Origin: Woeseia sp034521225 | GTDB lineage: Bacteria > Pseudomonadota > Gammaproteobacteria > Steroidobacterales > Woeseiaceae | Direction of reading: 5' to 3' | Assembly: GCA_034521225.1 (NCBI GenBank) | Contig: JAXHMR010000029.1 | Location: forward strand, 1-64,000 | Length of the DNA: 64,000 nt | In this document: positions 1 through 10,054 of the stretch, piece after piece | How the letters are laid out: the number at the start of each line of letters is the position of its first letter | Numbering within the stretch: the stretch's first letter is position 1 | Position numbers and translations under genes: made by a program | The notes under the pieces: model-generated | The model's database searches: none | The model's input: only the letters and a program-made list of their open reading frames with translations | What the model was told of the DNA's origin: nothing

Positions 1-207
1 CGATCGCCACTGTTCGCTTACAAGGTGATCTACATACCGTTCACTCACGGCAGGCCAGCGGGCCCGCCGCGTGACCTGGTCAGTGGATTCCTCATGCAGG
101 ACGGCGCCCGTGGCCGGCCGGTAGGGGTAATCGTCGATGGCACTGGCGGCTTGCTGGTCGCCGACGACGCCGGCAACACGATCTGGCGGGTGGCGGCTCG
201 CCAATAG
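1..207 (+). CDS. PQQ-dependent sugar dehydrogenase, C-terminal end (partial)
   Basis: The reading frame is open from the first base of the window and stops at the TAG ending at 207, so only the last 68 residues are present and the start lies outside. The residues include GRPVGVIVDGTGGLLVADD followed by AGNTIWRV, the usual last blade of secreted soluble glucose/sorbosone dehydrogenases, which oxidise sugars in the periplasm with PQQ. The GTG at 25 that opens the frame's first start codon is internal, because the upstream codons also fit the family. A second, complete enzyme of the same broad beta-propeller class lies at 41051-42190. The family call rests on a short segment and is moderate; the substrate cannot be told. 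Confidence 0.6.
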   Translation, partial: RSPLFAYKVIYIPFTHGRPAGPPRDLVSGFLMQDGARGRPVGVIVDGTGGLLVADDAGNTIWRVAARQ

Positions 208-300
208 TCTTCGCCCTGGTCACCGGCTGGATGGCCGTCGCGCGTATCTTGATTCGCGCATAGTCGGGCGCCTGGGCACGCGCCGCGTCTCGCACACCGA

Positions 301-347
301 CAGGCGACGCAATGACGAAGCGCGACTACTCGTTCGCGCGTCGCCTG
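301..347. terminator. Inverted repeat between convergent genes
   Basis: CAGGCGACGC at 301-310 is matched by its exact reverse complement at 338-347, with further partial pairing inside the loop. It lies in the short gap between the rightward dehydrogenase end and the leftward gene that ends near 374, so it could stop transcription from both sides. There is no clear T-run, so its role as a terminator is inference. Confidence 0.35.
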
Positions 348-373
348 CGACAGGTTATCGCAGCGCGTTGTCT

Positions 374-1930
374 TCAGTTCGAACACTGGCCTGTTGCCGA
401 TAACGTGCCGCAGTCTGCCTTCGACTCTGCCCGGTCGTCATCGATCTCCGGATGGAAGCGTACGGCCGTGCGGCGCGGATCCTGCTGATAGAGCTCGAGC
501 TCCAGTTCCTCGAACGGCACACCCATCATTTTCAGGCTGCCGATATAAATGCCGATGTCGGGACCGGTGTAGGGGCCCATGCCGCCGGCGAGGACCTGCG
601 CCTGGCCGCCGGCGACGCGCTTGACGTCGAGGAAGAGTATTCGCCGGACGCGCCGCCCTGATCCGTGTAACGCGACGACTCCGACGCCGCTGGTCATCGA
701 CGTAATCAGGGCCGGATCGTCGGTCCTGCGGCGCGGCGCCCACCCATTGCGCCATCATCCCGCCGCCCATCGTGACCTGCGCCAGCTGCAGGGGATCCGG
801 CATCCCGCCGTTGCAGCGCATGTCGACGACGTTCTCGACGATCTCGATACCGCCGGTCCAGCGTCATGTTCTGCATCATCTCCATCTGCGGGCCCATCTG
901 GCGCATGATCATGTCGCGCTGGGCCTTGGGCATCTGGGCCATCTGCTGTTCGAACTCCGCCAGCTGCGCCTGCGCCTCGGCCATCTGCGCTTGCTGCTCA
1001 GGCGTCATCATCCCCGACATTCGCATCACAGACTGGAAGGGCTGGTACATCGCGCCGCATCCGTCGACCGTGCGGTAGTCCCGGTCCTCACGCTCTATCC
1101 TGATCGGGCCGCGTCTCGTTGCCGTCGTCCACCTCGCCCACGATGCGTATCATCAGCGGCACATGGTGTTCGGCGTCGCCGATGAACTCGATGCTGTCGA
1201 TCCGGAATGGTCATGCCGTCGGCAATCTGGGTCATGTTGAGGTCGTCGGCCACGAAACGCTCCGCCGGCCGGCCGTTGAGATTGATCGAACCGGCGTGCT
1301 CCAGCAGCGTGGCAATTTGCCGGCGTTCGTTGAAAGCAGCTCGCTCTTCGGCATCCATTTGTTCTTCGAGGCGCTTTCCCTCCGCTGCCCCGCGTAGCGC
1401 CATGCCGTACATGCGTCCGACATCGGTCGGGTTCGCCGACAGCCAGATCTGGTCCTCGTCCTGGGGCGTTCTCGGGTCATCACCTGCATTCATGAGCATG
1501 TTGGCAAGACCTGGCGGAAAACCGGATGCCTGGATCTCCTGCTGTACGCCGGCCTCCGCTTCCCTGCCGGTCACGCTCGATTTCATCCGCCGCGTGCTCG
1601 AGTTGCTCCGGTGTGGCATCGGCGATAGGGGAGCCCGCGGCCTGGCGCCGCTGAATCTCGGTAAGCGGTATATGATTCAGGACAAGAACGCGTTCGCTCG
1701 TCGCCGGGATCGAGCAGGACGGACGAAGTCTTCTCGTAGTACTCGGCGCCGCGACAAGCCCAGTCGCTTCCTTCGTCGAACAGGACGTCGTCGATGTTCT
1801 CGAGGCGTTCCGCATCCTTTTTGAGCAGCGTGTCAAAATACTCGCTCTTGAAATCGGCCGGGGCATCGGCGGACCAGGCCAGCATTATTGCGCCGGCCGC
1901 GATGGCCGTGATTCGTGACATCGTATTCAT
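374..1930 (-). CDS. Secreted protein of unknown function, frameshifted
   Basis: The gene starts at ATG 1930 with a typical signal peptide (MNTMSRITAIAAGAIMLAWS then an ADA/ADF cleavage region). I do not recognise the family. The coding sense moves between frames at least four times (near 1700, 1610, 1200, 1060 and 720), each time continuing plausible protein, so it is one gene of roughly 500 residues broken by indels. Visible features are a Gln/Met-rich segment around 870-1030 (MTPEQQAQMAEAQAQLAEF), probably helical, and a C-terminal part with IGSLKMMGVPFEELELELY. It begins 31 bases after the stop of the Yip1-like gene and is probably co-transcribed with it. The exact end is uncertain because the last frame may be the wrong one. 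Confidence 0.5.
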
Positions 1931-1960
1931 GCTCCCGTATCTCGCGCCCGAACGATTCGC

Positions 1961-3032
1961 TCAGCGGGCGACGTATGGCTTGAGGTCGTCTTCGTATTCC
2001 TCGTACAGCGCGTAGTTGTGCGCGACGGCCTCGTTGATGTCCTTCTGTATCCAGGCCGTGCGCAGGGCATCGCGCACCCAGGTGTGTTCGGCCCAGTTGC
2101 CGCCGCCCGACTTGACCACTTCGAGCTCGACGGTGTTCATACCGGCCATTTGTGTCGCGCCCGACATCACCTCGCTCATGTCGCTGAATGATACCTGTTC
2201 GTCCTTGTTCGCCCGCTCCGAGATCTCGCGCAGGCGCTCGGTCTGGTCGATCATCATCTCCCGGGCACGATTCATCACGCGGATAAATTCCTCGACCTGA
2301 TCCTCGTCGAGCTTGCCATCCAACGGCGGCGAGTAGCGGTCATCCTCTGCGGTCGCAATAAGTTCCGCCTGGCGCATCGCGCTGCCGAAAAGGCCGGTTG
2401 CGCTACCGGCCGCGCCGGCCGATGAACCGAAATCCGGCCTGTGACCCATCCCGGTGTCGACCGGGCCGATGATCGGCCGTAACAGGAACCCGAGCACGAG
2501 GGCGACCACGATGCAGGCAATCAGCGAGGCGATGTAGTGGCCCGTCCGCTTGCTGTCAGGCACGTCCAGGTACATCGGCAGGATACGCCACAAGAGCAAT
2601 ACCAGCGCGTAGATGAACAGGGCGAGCCCCAGCAGCCAGCCGATCCACGGCAGCCGGCCCAGCGCCCGTCCGAAATAGCCCGGCACGAACGCGAGCGTGG
2701 TGGCGGCGAGGCCCGCGCGACAGCCTTGCTCCTGCCGCCGAACATGCCGGCCAGCGTGCCGAATATAAAGGCGGCGACGCCGGCCCAGATCGCCGCGAAC
2801 ACGATCCCGCCGACGGTGTTGAGCAAGGTCGGCCGCATTCCAAGCATGCCGCCGTCACCGAGCAGGCCGAGGATATAGCCGAGGATCGCCGTTACGACGA
2901 TGACCGGGACCGGTGATGAGGATGGCCGTCTTCTGCCAGTTCTCCGCCTCGGGCCGGTATTCGCGCCAGGTTGCCTCCGGGTTGAACAGCGCCCCGGTGA
3001 CGAGCTTCAGCGAGCGACCTCAGGTCGAACAC
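1961..3032 (-). CDS. Yip1-domain integral membrane protein, frameshifted
   Basis: The start is taken as GTG at 3032, preceded by a good ribosome site (AAGGAG at 3043-3048 read on the minus strand). Restoring the frame gives FDLRS, then LKLVTGALFNPEATWREY, the classic opening of bacterial Yip1-domain proteins, followed by several hydrophobic helices (GYILGLLGDGG, GGIVFAAIWAGVAAFIFG, IGWLLGLALFIYALVLLLW, ASLIACIVVALVLGFLL). Unusually, a soluble tail of about 130 residues follows the membrane domain (SPPLDGKLDEDQVEEFIRV onwards), rich in charged helices. Frame changes occur near 3013, 2900 and 2706. Function is unknown in bacteria; the family is linked to membrane organisation in eukaryotes. It leads a two-gene unit with the secreted protein downstream. 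Confidence 0.65.
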
Positions 3033-3237
3033 GGCTTATCTCCTTGGCTGTTCTTTTCCAAACTTCGACACTATATCGGTGCGACGGCCCGGAGCGAACC
3101 CGGTCTGGAGCAAAAACGGTGCTGCAACGAAGGTTTTTCCCGGGTGCATCCATATTGCCCCGATCCCTCACTGATTTAAAGCGCAGGCCAGCCACCGTTA
3201 CCGCCAGCCTGCCCAACCAGGCGAAAAGGGGCAGGCG

Positions 3238-3291
3238 AAAAGGGGTCGAACCGGGCTTTCCAGGTCGGAGCAGGCGGTTCGACCCCTTTAT
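3238..3291. repeat. GGGGTCGAACCG palindrome, likely terminator of the cytochrome operon
   Basis: AAAAGGGGTCGAACCG at 3238-3253 pairs with CGGTTCGACCCCTTTA at 3275-3290. The right arm overlaps the TAA stop of the multihaem cytochrome gene. Read on the minus strand the hairpin is followed by CCCCTTTT, so it can act as an intrinsic terminator for the operon. The same arms recur at 26179-26222, 27811-27840 and, in degenerate form, 44095-44200, so it is also a dispersed repeat. Confidence 0.7.
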
Positions 3292-4583
3292 CGTCCGAGC
3301 AACCGGGCAAACCGGGCCGGGCGGTAACTCTCGTCGTCCTGCAGAGCGGCGGCGAGGCGGTCCAGTTCGTCTTGTAACTGAACATCCCCTAGATCTACGT
3401 AGGCGAGCATCTGAACGGCCATGAAGGCCTGTTCGGCGCTGGCGTAATCCAGGTACTCGCCGGCCGCGCCGGCTTCGAGCAATGCATTCATGATGGCACG
3501 CTGATTGCGGCGCAGCGTATCGGCGACCGCGACGGCCTGCAGCCGTGCGGCCTGGCGATCGAGCGCTGCTGCTGCCGTACGTTTGGCCTCGGCACTGCGC
3601 GCGCTGTGCAACCCCGCCAGCGCCGTCTCCAGCGTCGCGGCGATCTCCGGTGCGATGGCGCGCGCCAGTACCATGCTCATGACGAACGAGCCATCGGCAA
3701 TGAACGGCACGCCGGGGTCCGCGTCACCATGTCGTGGCAGGCGGCGCCAATGCACGGACTTCATGCTGCGATGGCAGGCGTGGCAGTCGAACAACCCCAG
3801 CTCCGGGAACAGTTTGTCGGCCGCAAGCAGATCACCCTGCAGCAGCGCGAGACGCCGCCTGGTATCAGCGAGCAGACCGGTCGCCCAGGTCTCGACGTGC
3901 GACGCAGCACCCTTCCTTTCACGGTAGTCATCATCAACGCGGAAATGCTCGAGTCCGCCTGCCGTGCGCCACAGCTCCGTGAACGTGTCGAGTTCGAACG
4001 CCAGCCGCGGATGCCCGGCCGCCATGATGCGATGCGTTGCAAACTTGTCTTCCGTGCCGAGGTGGCATGACAGGCAGAGTTCCGCGCGCGCTGCAGGTCG
4101 CTCGTTGGGATAAAGGCCGGCCGCAAGGTTATCCTCGTGACTCACGGCGGGTGTGTTGTAGTGCGTGTCGATCCAGCGTTCCGCGCCACCGTGGCAGGCT
4201 TCACAGCCGACGCCGTCAGATACCTGGAAGCGCTCACCACGCCGGGACGGAGCGACGTTGTCGGCGTGACAGTTGAGGCAGAGGTCCGCCGTGTGAGCGT
4301 TCGCAAGTCCCAGCCGCGCCGCCATCGCCTGCGATGCCTCGGTGCGCAGCGTGCGATAGGCGCCCGAATGCGGATCGTGGCTCGTCCACGTGACGTATTC
4401 ATTCTGCAGTACGGCGGAACCGCCGCGAGCGACCGCGGAACCATGACACTGCGATGCGGCACAGGTCGCGACGCCGAGATGACGGTCGCCCGTCTCTGTC
4501 GGCAATTCCGCGGCAACCGCCACAAGTGGCAGCAGGCAGACAGCGGCGAGCCTTGCAATCGTTTCAGGGATCATCTTGTACAT
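3288..4583 (-). CDS. Multihaem c-type cytochrome (cytochrome c554-like)
   Basis: A secreted protein of about 431 residues. I chose the ATG at 4583 (MYKMIPETI), which gives a normal signal peptide (LAAVCLLPLVAVAAEL); the frame also opens at 4604, inside the previous gene. Haem attachment motifs are CLNCH, CEACH, CLSCH and CHACH, plus an unusual early CAASQCH, which has four residues between the cysteines rather than two. That predicts four to five covalent haems in the periplasm. The second half has no further haem motifs and is helical. It overlaps the stop of the upstream decahaem gene by about 20 bases and is the last gene before a terminator-like palindrome, so it belongs to the same operon. 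It probably shuttles electrons within the periplasm. Confidence 0.85.
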   Translation of the reverse strand: MYKMIPETIARLAAVCLLPLVAVAAELPTETGDRHLGVATCAASQCHGSAVARGGSAVLQNEYVTWTSHDPHSGAYRTLRTEASQAMAARLGLANAHTADLCLNCHADNVAPSRRGERFQVSDGVGCEACHGGAERWIDTHYNTPAVSHEDNLAAGLYPNERPAARAELCLSCHLGTEDKFATHRIMAAGHPRLAFELDTFTELWRTAGGLEHFRVDDDYRERKGAASHVETWATGLLADTRRRLALLQGDLLAADKLFPELGLFDCHACHRSMKSVHWRRLPRHGDADPGVPFIADGSFVMSMVLARAIAPEIAATLETALAGLHSARSAEAKRTAAAALDRQAARLQAVAVADTLRRNQRAIMNALLEAGAAGEYLDYASAEQAFMAVQMLAYVDLGDVQLQDELDRLAAALQDDESYRPARFARLLGR

Positions 4584-7500
4584 ACCAGGGATTCCCTTTC
4601 TCATCGAGGTACAGGCGACGCATCTCGTCGCGCGTCAGCGGGCGGGAGCCACGGCGTCCGAATACGGCAATCTGCCCGCCGGTTTCATCGACGCCGCGGT
4701 CGCGGTCGAGGCCCTTCGACAGCGCAAGCGCAGCGCTCTTCGTCGGCAACGTGGCGATAAGTTCGGGCGCCGGTTCGGGGCTGAAACCATAGAAGTTCGG
4801 CTGCGAGTCAGGCGACGTGAGCTGCACCACCTGCAGCCCGTTGCGCCCGTCCGCGACGTAGGCGAACAGCGAGGCATTGGTTGACGCAACAACGACGTCG
4901 CGACTGTCCGTAAGCCGGCCATCGGCGTCGAAACGCCGGTACAGCCGCGGCGTTGCCGGGCGTTCAATATCGATGATCACCAGCCCGTCGGTGCCGGCGG
5001 CAACGTAGGCATAAGTTCGCGCGACGTAGACACGCTGTGCGTCAGCGAGCGGTACGCGCGCATCCGGCAGGTACTGCGGTGACGCGGGCTCGGTAACGTC
5101 GATCACACCCAGGCCGTTAGCGTCGGTTACGAACAGGTAGCGAAACTGCAACGCAGATGCGCGCGCATCGTCAAGTGATACCACCGCGGCGAGCGCCGGT
5201 GAACGCGGCTGGTCGAGGTCGACGATGACAAGGCCTCGGTTCGCCGTCACGTACGCATAATGACCACCCAGCACCACGTGCCGTGCACCATCCAGCACGC
5301 CGTCGGGATTCCACGCGACCGCACGCTCGAGAAAATTGTTATTCAGGTCACCATCGGCGAAAGTAGTGACGTCGGTCAGGACCAGGCCTTCTTCACTGTC
5401 CGCAATCACAGCGTAGTTGAAGATCGGGTGAAACGGCTGCTCCTGGTTCTCGACCCGCATCAGTTCGCCCTCGTTCTGCGGCGGGTGCACAGGCTGGTTG
5501 GTCGGCAACGCAACGCAACGGGCGTCACTCGTTGTGAGTTGCGGGTCGTGGCCCAGCTTGCTGAAAGGTGCGGAAATAATGCGCTGCGACACGCCCTTGT
5601 TCGCAATGCTCGCAACATCGTAGACACGCAGGCCGCCTTGCCCCTCGGCGGCGTACAGGTATTCACCGCGCAGCTGCACGCACCGCGCGGGTCCGCCCGA
5701 GTGACGCTCGCTTCTGGTCAGCACGTTGCCGTTGTCGCGGTGCGCGCGGAAACGATCGGGATACGCGTAGCGGTGCAGGTAGCTGCCGATCACGGCCTGC
5801 GGCTCGTCCCACTCGGTGACTTGCGCGGCCGCGATCCCGTCATCCAGTCCCAGCCAGGCGTTGAACCCGACGAAATTGACGAAGTTGGTGCCGTACAGCA
5901 GCAACTGCGCCATCTGCGAGTTGTTGCTGCCGTCGGCGGCGAGGTGGCAGCTCGAGCATTGCTGCGTTTCCGTCTTGCGCACCGTGTGCGGGAAATGCGG
6001 GTTCATCGCCTGCGAGCTGTAACCGCTGGCCGCGATCGGTGGCTGCTGGATGTAGATGCGTTCGCGATTGGCATTCGTCGATGACAGCACCAGCGCCGAC
6101 GACGAGCGTACCGGTGCGATCTTGCCGTCGTTTGCCGGCCCGCGGCGGCCGATCATGAACATCTGGTCGCGGGCTACCTGCGGGTTGTAGGTTGCGTAGT
6201 TGCGCGTCTCGCCTCCTTCGTAGCGATGCCGCTCTGTCTTCCAGTTGGCCTCTATCGGCAAGTGGCACCCGGCGCAACTCGTGATCCACGACGTATGGCA
6301 GGTGTAGCACTCGATCTCTTCGTCACGGTGCGCGAGATCGGCGGCGGAAACATCCGGCCCCCACGACTGGGAAGACGTGTCCCGGCTCATCAGCTTCGCG
6401 CGCGCGGCCTTCTCGTTGTAAGTGCCGTGCGCGGGATCCACCGAGTCCTTCACCAGGCTCAGCGTCCATTCGAGATCGGGATCGAGGACGGATCGCTGCA
6501 CGAGCCGGTCACCCAGCCATTCGAAGCGGCGCTGGCCATCGCTGTTGCGGTACAGCCGCATGTCGGTGCCGCCGGGCGGCGCCGCGGGACCGGACGTTCG
6601 CAGGTCCGGGTACTCCTGCGCCGTGCCGTGGCAGTCGCGGCATTCGATCTCGATGGCGCTCGCGACCTCGCCATAGAGATGTCCGTTGCCGTGGCTGTCC
6701 TGCGAGAAGTGGCAGTCGACGCAATGCATGCCAACGTCGGCATGTATCGACGACAGGTGCACGGCCTTGTCGAACTTGGCCGGGTCGTCGTTCGCAACGA
6801 TGTTGCCGTCCGCATCAAGCAGGTTGCCTCGCACGTCGCGCTTTTGCACCGCCCGGAAATTCCAGCCGTGCCCGTGGTAGTCGGCAAACTGCGTATCGTC
6901 CAGCTGGTCGTTCAGTTTGCTGACATCCTTCAGGAATTCGATGTCGGCCCACTTGCCGCGCACGACCGCGCCCTCCGGGTTGCGATCGAGTACCTCGCGC
7001 TCTTCTTCCAGCGTCAATTGCTGCGGCTCGGCCGGCCACATGTGCGGCGCGTCGGACTCGTAGTCCCACATCGTGTAGCCCAGGTAGGAGTTCATGAACA
7101 TGTTGGGCTGGTGCATGTGGCAGACCATGCACTGGCTCGTCGGTATCGCGCGTGTGAATGCATGCTTCAGCGGGTGACCGGATTCGCCCTTTGGTATCGT
7201 CGGATCGAGGGACTGTGATGTGCCCTCGTGACCGGCGGTGGCGTACGGCCCGGAATGCTTCGGATCGCGGTCGTTGGCGTAGACGACGTGACACGAGGCG
7301 CAGCCGGACGAACGGTAATCTCCCGGCTGGTCGTTCGTGCCTAGATACCAGGTCAGCGGATCATTGAGGCGCGTCTTGTGTATGTTGATCAGCGGCACCG
7401 AGATGCGCGCGCCGGTGCCGGGGCCGCGATTGGACTGGCGGATGTCCGGCCGGCCGGGCTCTTCCAGCCGCTGTATCAGGCCCAGCACGTTCGGCAACCC

Positions 7501-8278
7501 CGTTTCCGGGAAAATGTTGCCGATGTTGCGGCCGCCGCGCTCGAATACGCGGAAGATGTCGCCGGGCTTGATGATCTCCCACGGCGGCAGCGGATAGAGT
7601 TGCGGCAACGTGCCGTGGCGCTCGGCGAGTTCGGGCGGCACGTCCGCACCGGTCACGATTGCCGCCTCACCGTCCGGCGTGTAGCCCTCGCCGAGAATGT
7701 ATTTCTTGAACGGCAAAATGCCGTTGTTGTAGGCCGCGCCGCCCCAGAACATTGCGCTGGTCGCCATCAGGCTGCGCTTTGCTGCATCGATGACCGGCTG
7801 GTGACACGCGCCGCATGCGTCGTCGACGACGCGGTAATCGGACGGATTGACGAAGCGCACGTACTCGCGGCTCTCGCGGTTCAGCAATGTGTACGAGCGT
7901 TCCGGGTTCCGGCTGTCCGGGTAGTGCCACGTGTCGGGATACAGCGGTAATACGTGTGCCGCGTCGCGCGCCGTCGCCTGTTCTTCCTCGCTAGCCGGCC
8001 CCAATGGTGCGGTGACGCTGGCGTCACCGCCATGGCAATCGATACAGCCGAGGACCACGGCGCGGCTGACGTGCATGGTGCTGCATCCGTCTGCGTGTAT
8101 GGCAGCTCACGCAACCGGCGCTGGCGGCATCAGCCGCCGCCCGGGTCTGCTGTGCGGGTGCCGGCGGATAAACGGGATAGTTGATGTCGCGCGGCGCCTC
8201 GCCCTCGGCGGCTGGTGCCAACGGCGCCAGCGCGAGCAGGGCGGGTACCAGCATCAATAGTCGTGACGTCTGTCGCAT
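4564..8278 (-). CDS. Decahaem cytochrome c with C-terminal LVIVD beta-propeller
   Basis: A very large secreted cytochrome of about 1,238 residues. The true start is ATG 8278 with a signal peptide (MRQTSRLLMLVPALLALAPL). A single frameshift near 8090, between CVSCHT and MHVSRAVVLGCIDCH, splits it. Ten CXXCH motifs are visible: CVSCH, CIDCH, CGACH, CASCH, CMVCH, CVDCH, CRDCH, CYTCH, CAGCH and CSSCH. The last third has no haem sites but about five LVIVD-type propeller repeats, for example YAYVTANRGLVIVDLDQP and YAYVAAGTDGLVIIDIERP. The ATG overlaps the TGA of the outer-membrane barrel gene (TGATG), so the two are translationally coupled. This pairing suggests the cytochrome sits in or on the barrel. 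The propeller may be a docking or surface domain. Its electron donor or acceptor is unknown. Confidence 0.85.
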
Positions 8279-10054
8279 CAGTAACTTAAGACCAGGTTGG
8301 CAAATACAGTGTACGGCGTGTCATCGCCGTACAGGTTTTCGTAGCCGGCCCCCGGCAGTAACGCCGAGGCGGCGACACGCAACACAATGTTCTGCGACGT
8401 CAGGGGGCGGTAGATGATGTGCAGGGACAGGTCCTGCCCGATCTCGCGCGCGACTCGTCCCTGGTTGCGTGCGGCCGCGATGACCGCCGTGTCATCAAAC
8501 CACAGCTGGTTTGCGTTCAGCGTAACGCGCAGTTTCGGCGTCAGGTCGAGGTCCGCGCCGACGCCGGCAAGGACAACACCCGGGTTCGTGAAGTTCGACT
8601 GACCCTGGAACTTGGACGGCCTGAGCGAGTTCAGCAACCCGTTCTGCCCGGATATCGTGACGCGGCCGCCGCCGATCAGCGGCACAGCTTCGCGGATCCA
8701 GAAGCTCGTGTCGGCACCGGCGATCAGCGGGTTCTCGAGGATCGCGTCAAAGCCCGTCGAGCGGTCGTCGTACGGATCGTCATCACCGCTGCCGTAAACA
8801 AGTGTCGCGCGCAGCCGCAGCCAGTCAAAATCACGCGACAGTTCCGCCGCGGCGAACGCCGCACGGATGTCGGCATTGCGACCGGTGAAGACGGCGCCTT
8901 CCTCGTCGCCGAACGCGAAATACGCGGACGCCGTCAGGTTCCAGCGCCCGAAGTGCCCGTCGCCGTTCAGGCCCGCGTACGTGACGTCGTAGTGCCGCGG
9001 GACCTGCACGCCCAGTGCCGCCGGCCGTACGAGGAAGCCATTGTCGTCGACGAAATCGCGCGTGTCCTCGCGATTCCTGTTGTGCGCGATGACAACCTGC
9101 GACGTGAAGCCGAGCACCGGGAAATCCTGCCGGTACAAATTGAACAGGAAGACGTCGTCGTCGCGTATCGCCTCGTCGAGATCGTTCTCCGTAATGTCGT
9201 TCAGCGCACTGTTGGTGTCCTTCTCGATGCGCCGGAACCAGCCGATGTTGTATTGCCATAGATTGTTGTCGCGCGTGCCGAACAGGCGCACGCCGACCGG
9301 GCTGTCCTGGAACAGGAAACCGCGGAAATCCGCCGTGACCGGTTGGATGCCAATTCGCAGGCTGTCGAAGTCATAGCGCTCGCTGACATTGCGCAAATGC
9401 TTGTCGACGAACAGCCCCTGGATGCCGACGAAGCCCTCGCGTCGTGTCAGCGGTGCACCCGTGTCTGCCTTCAGCAGCCCGGCCTCGTTGACCGCGACGC
9501 GGCTGAAGTTGAACACCGGGATGATGCGCACTTCGTAATCGGGCGGCTTGAAGACCGTGTCGCCTCTTGTACAGGACTGGCTTCCAGGCAGCGCGTCTGG
9601 ACCAGCAGGTCCTGGTCGCATCGCCGGGCAGGTCCAGCGAACCGGGCCGCGGCGACGACGTGGCGCCAACCGGTGTCGGTACGCGGCGTGCGCCTACGGT
9701 CGTGTCCGATATGAGGTTCAGGCTGACGAACCAATCCTTGCCGAACGCCGGGCGGTCGCCTTTCAGCACATTGTTGGTGTTGTACGGGTCCCACCAGCGT
9801 TCCGGGTAGCCGAGCATCGACGCCACCTGCCAGCGATCAGGCAGGCCAGCGAACGCCGGCAGTTCGTCCCAGACGGCGGGTCGCAGCCCGCCCTCGGTGC
9901 AGCGAGCCGCGGGTTCCGGCAATGGCTGCCCGGGACGGCGGCGCTCGGGCTCTGTAAGCGGTTCGCAGCCGGGTACCGGTTGACCCGGTGCCGGTGGCGC
10001 ACCCAGCAGGCCGATGGCCAAAAGCGCGGCGACGCTACTTGCCGGCGCAGACAT
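8278..10054 (-). CDS. Outer-membrane beta-barrel, probable cytochrome conduit
   Basis: About 590 residues with a signal peptide (MSAPASSVAALLAIGLLGAP). A frameshift lies near 9560-9640: upstream sense ends after GSLDLPGDATRT and resumes before KPPDYEVRIIPVFNFSRVAV. The rest is a run of alternating amphipathic strands (RIGIQPVTADFRGFLFQDSP, NLTASAYFAFGDEE, LRLRATLVYGSGDDD) and ends in TVFANLVLSY, with the aromatic C-terminus usual for barrels inserted by BamA. It begins 20 bases inside the upstream lipoprotein gene and ends on the TGATG overlap with the decahaem gene. Porin plus multihaem cytochrome is the layout of known trans-outer-membrane electron conduits such as MtrAB and the Geobacter porin-cytochrome complexes. 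I see no clear similarity to MtrB, so the conduit role is inference. Confidence 0.65.

Noticed and set aside
6226..7218. A 330-residue rightward reading frame.
   Set aside because: It is antisense to the decahaem cytochrome, whose CXXCH motifs clearly fix the coding strand.
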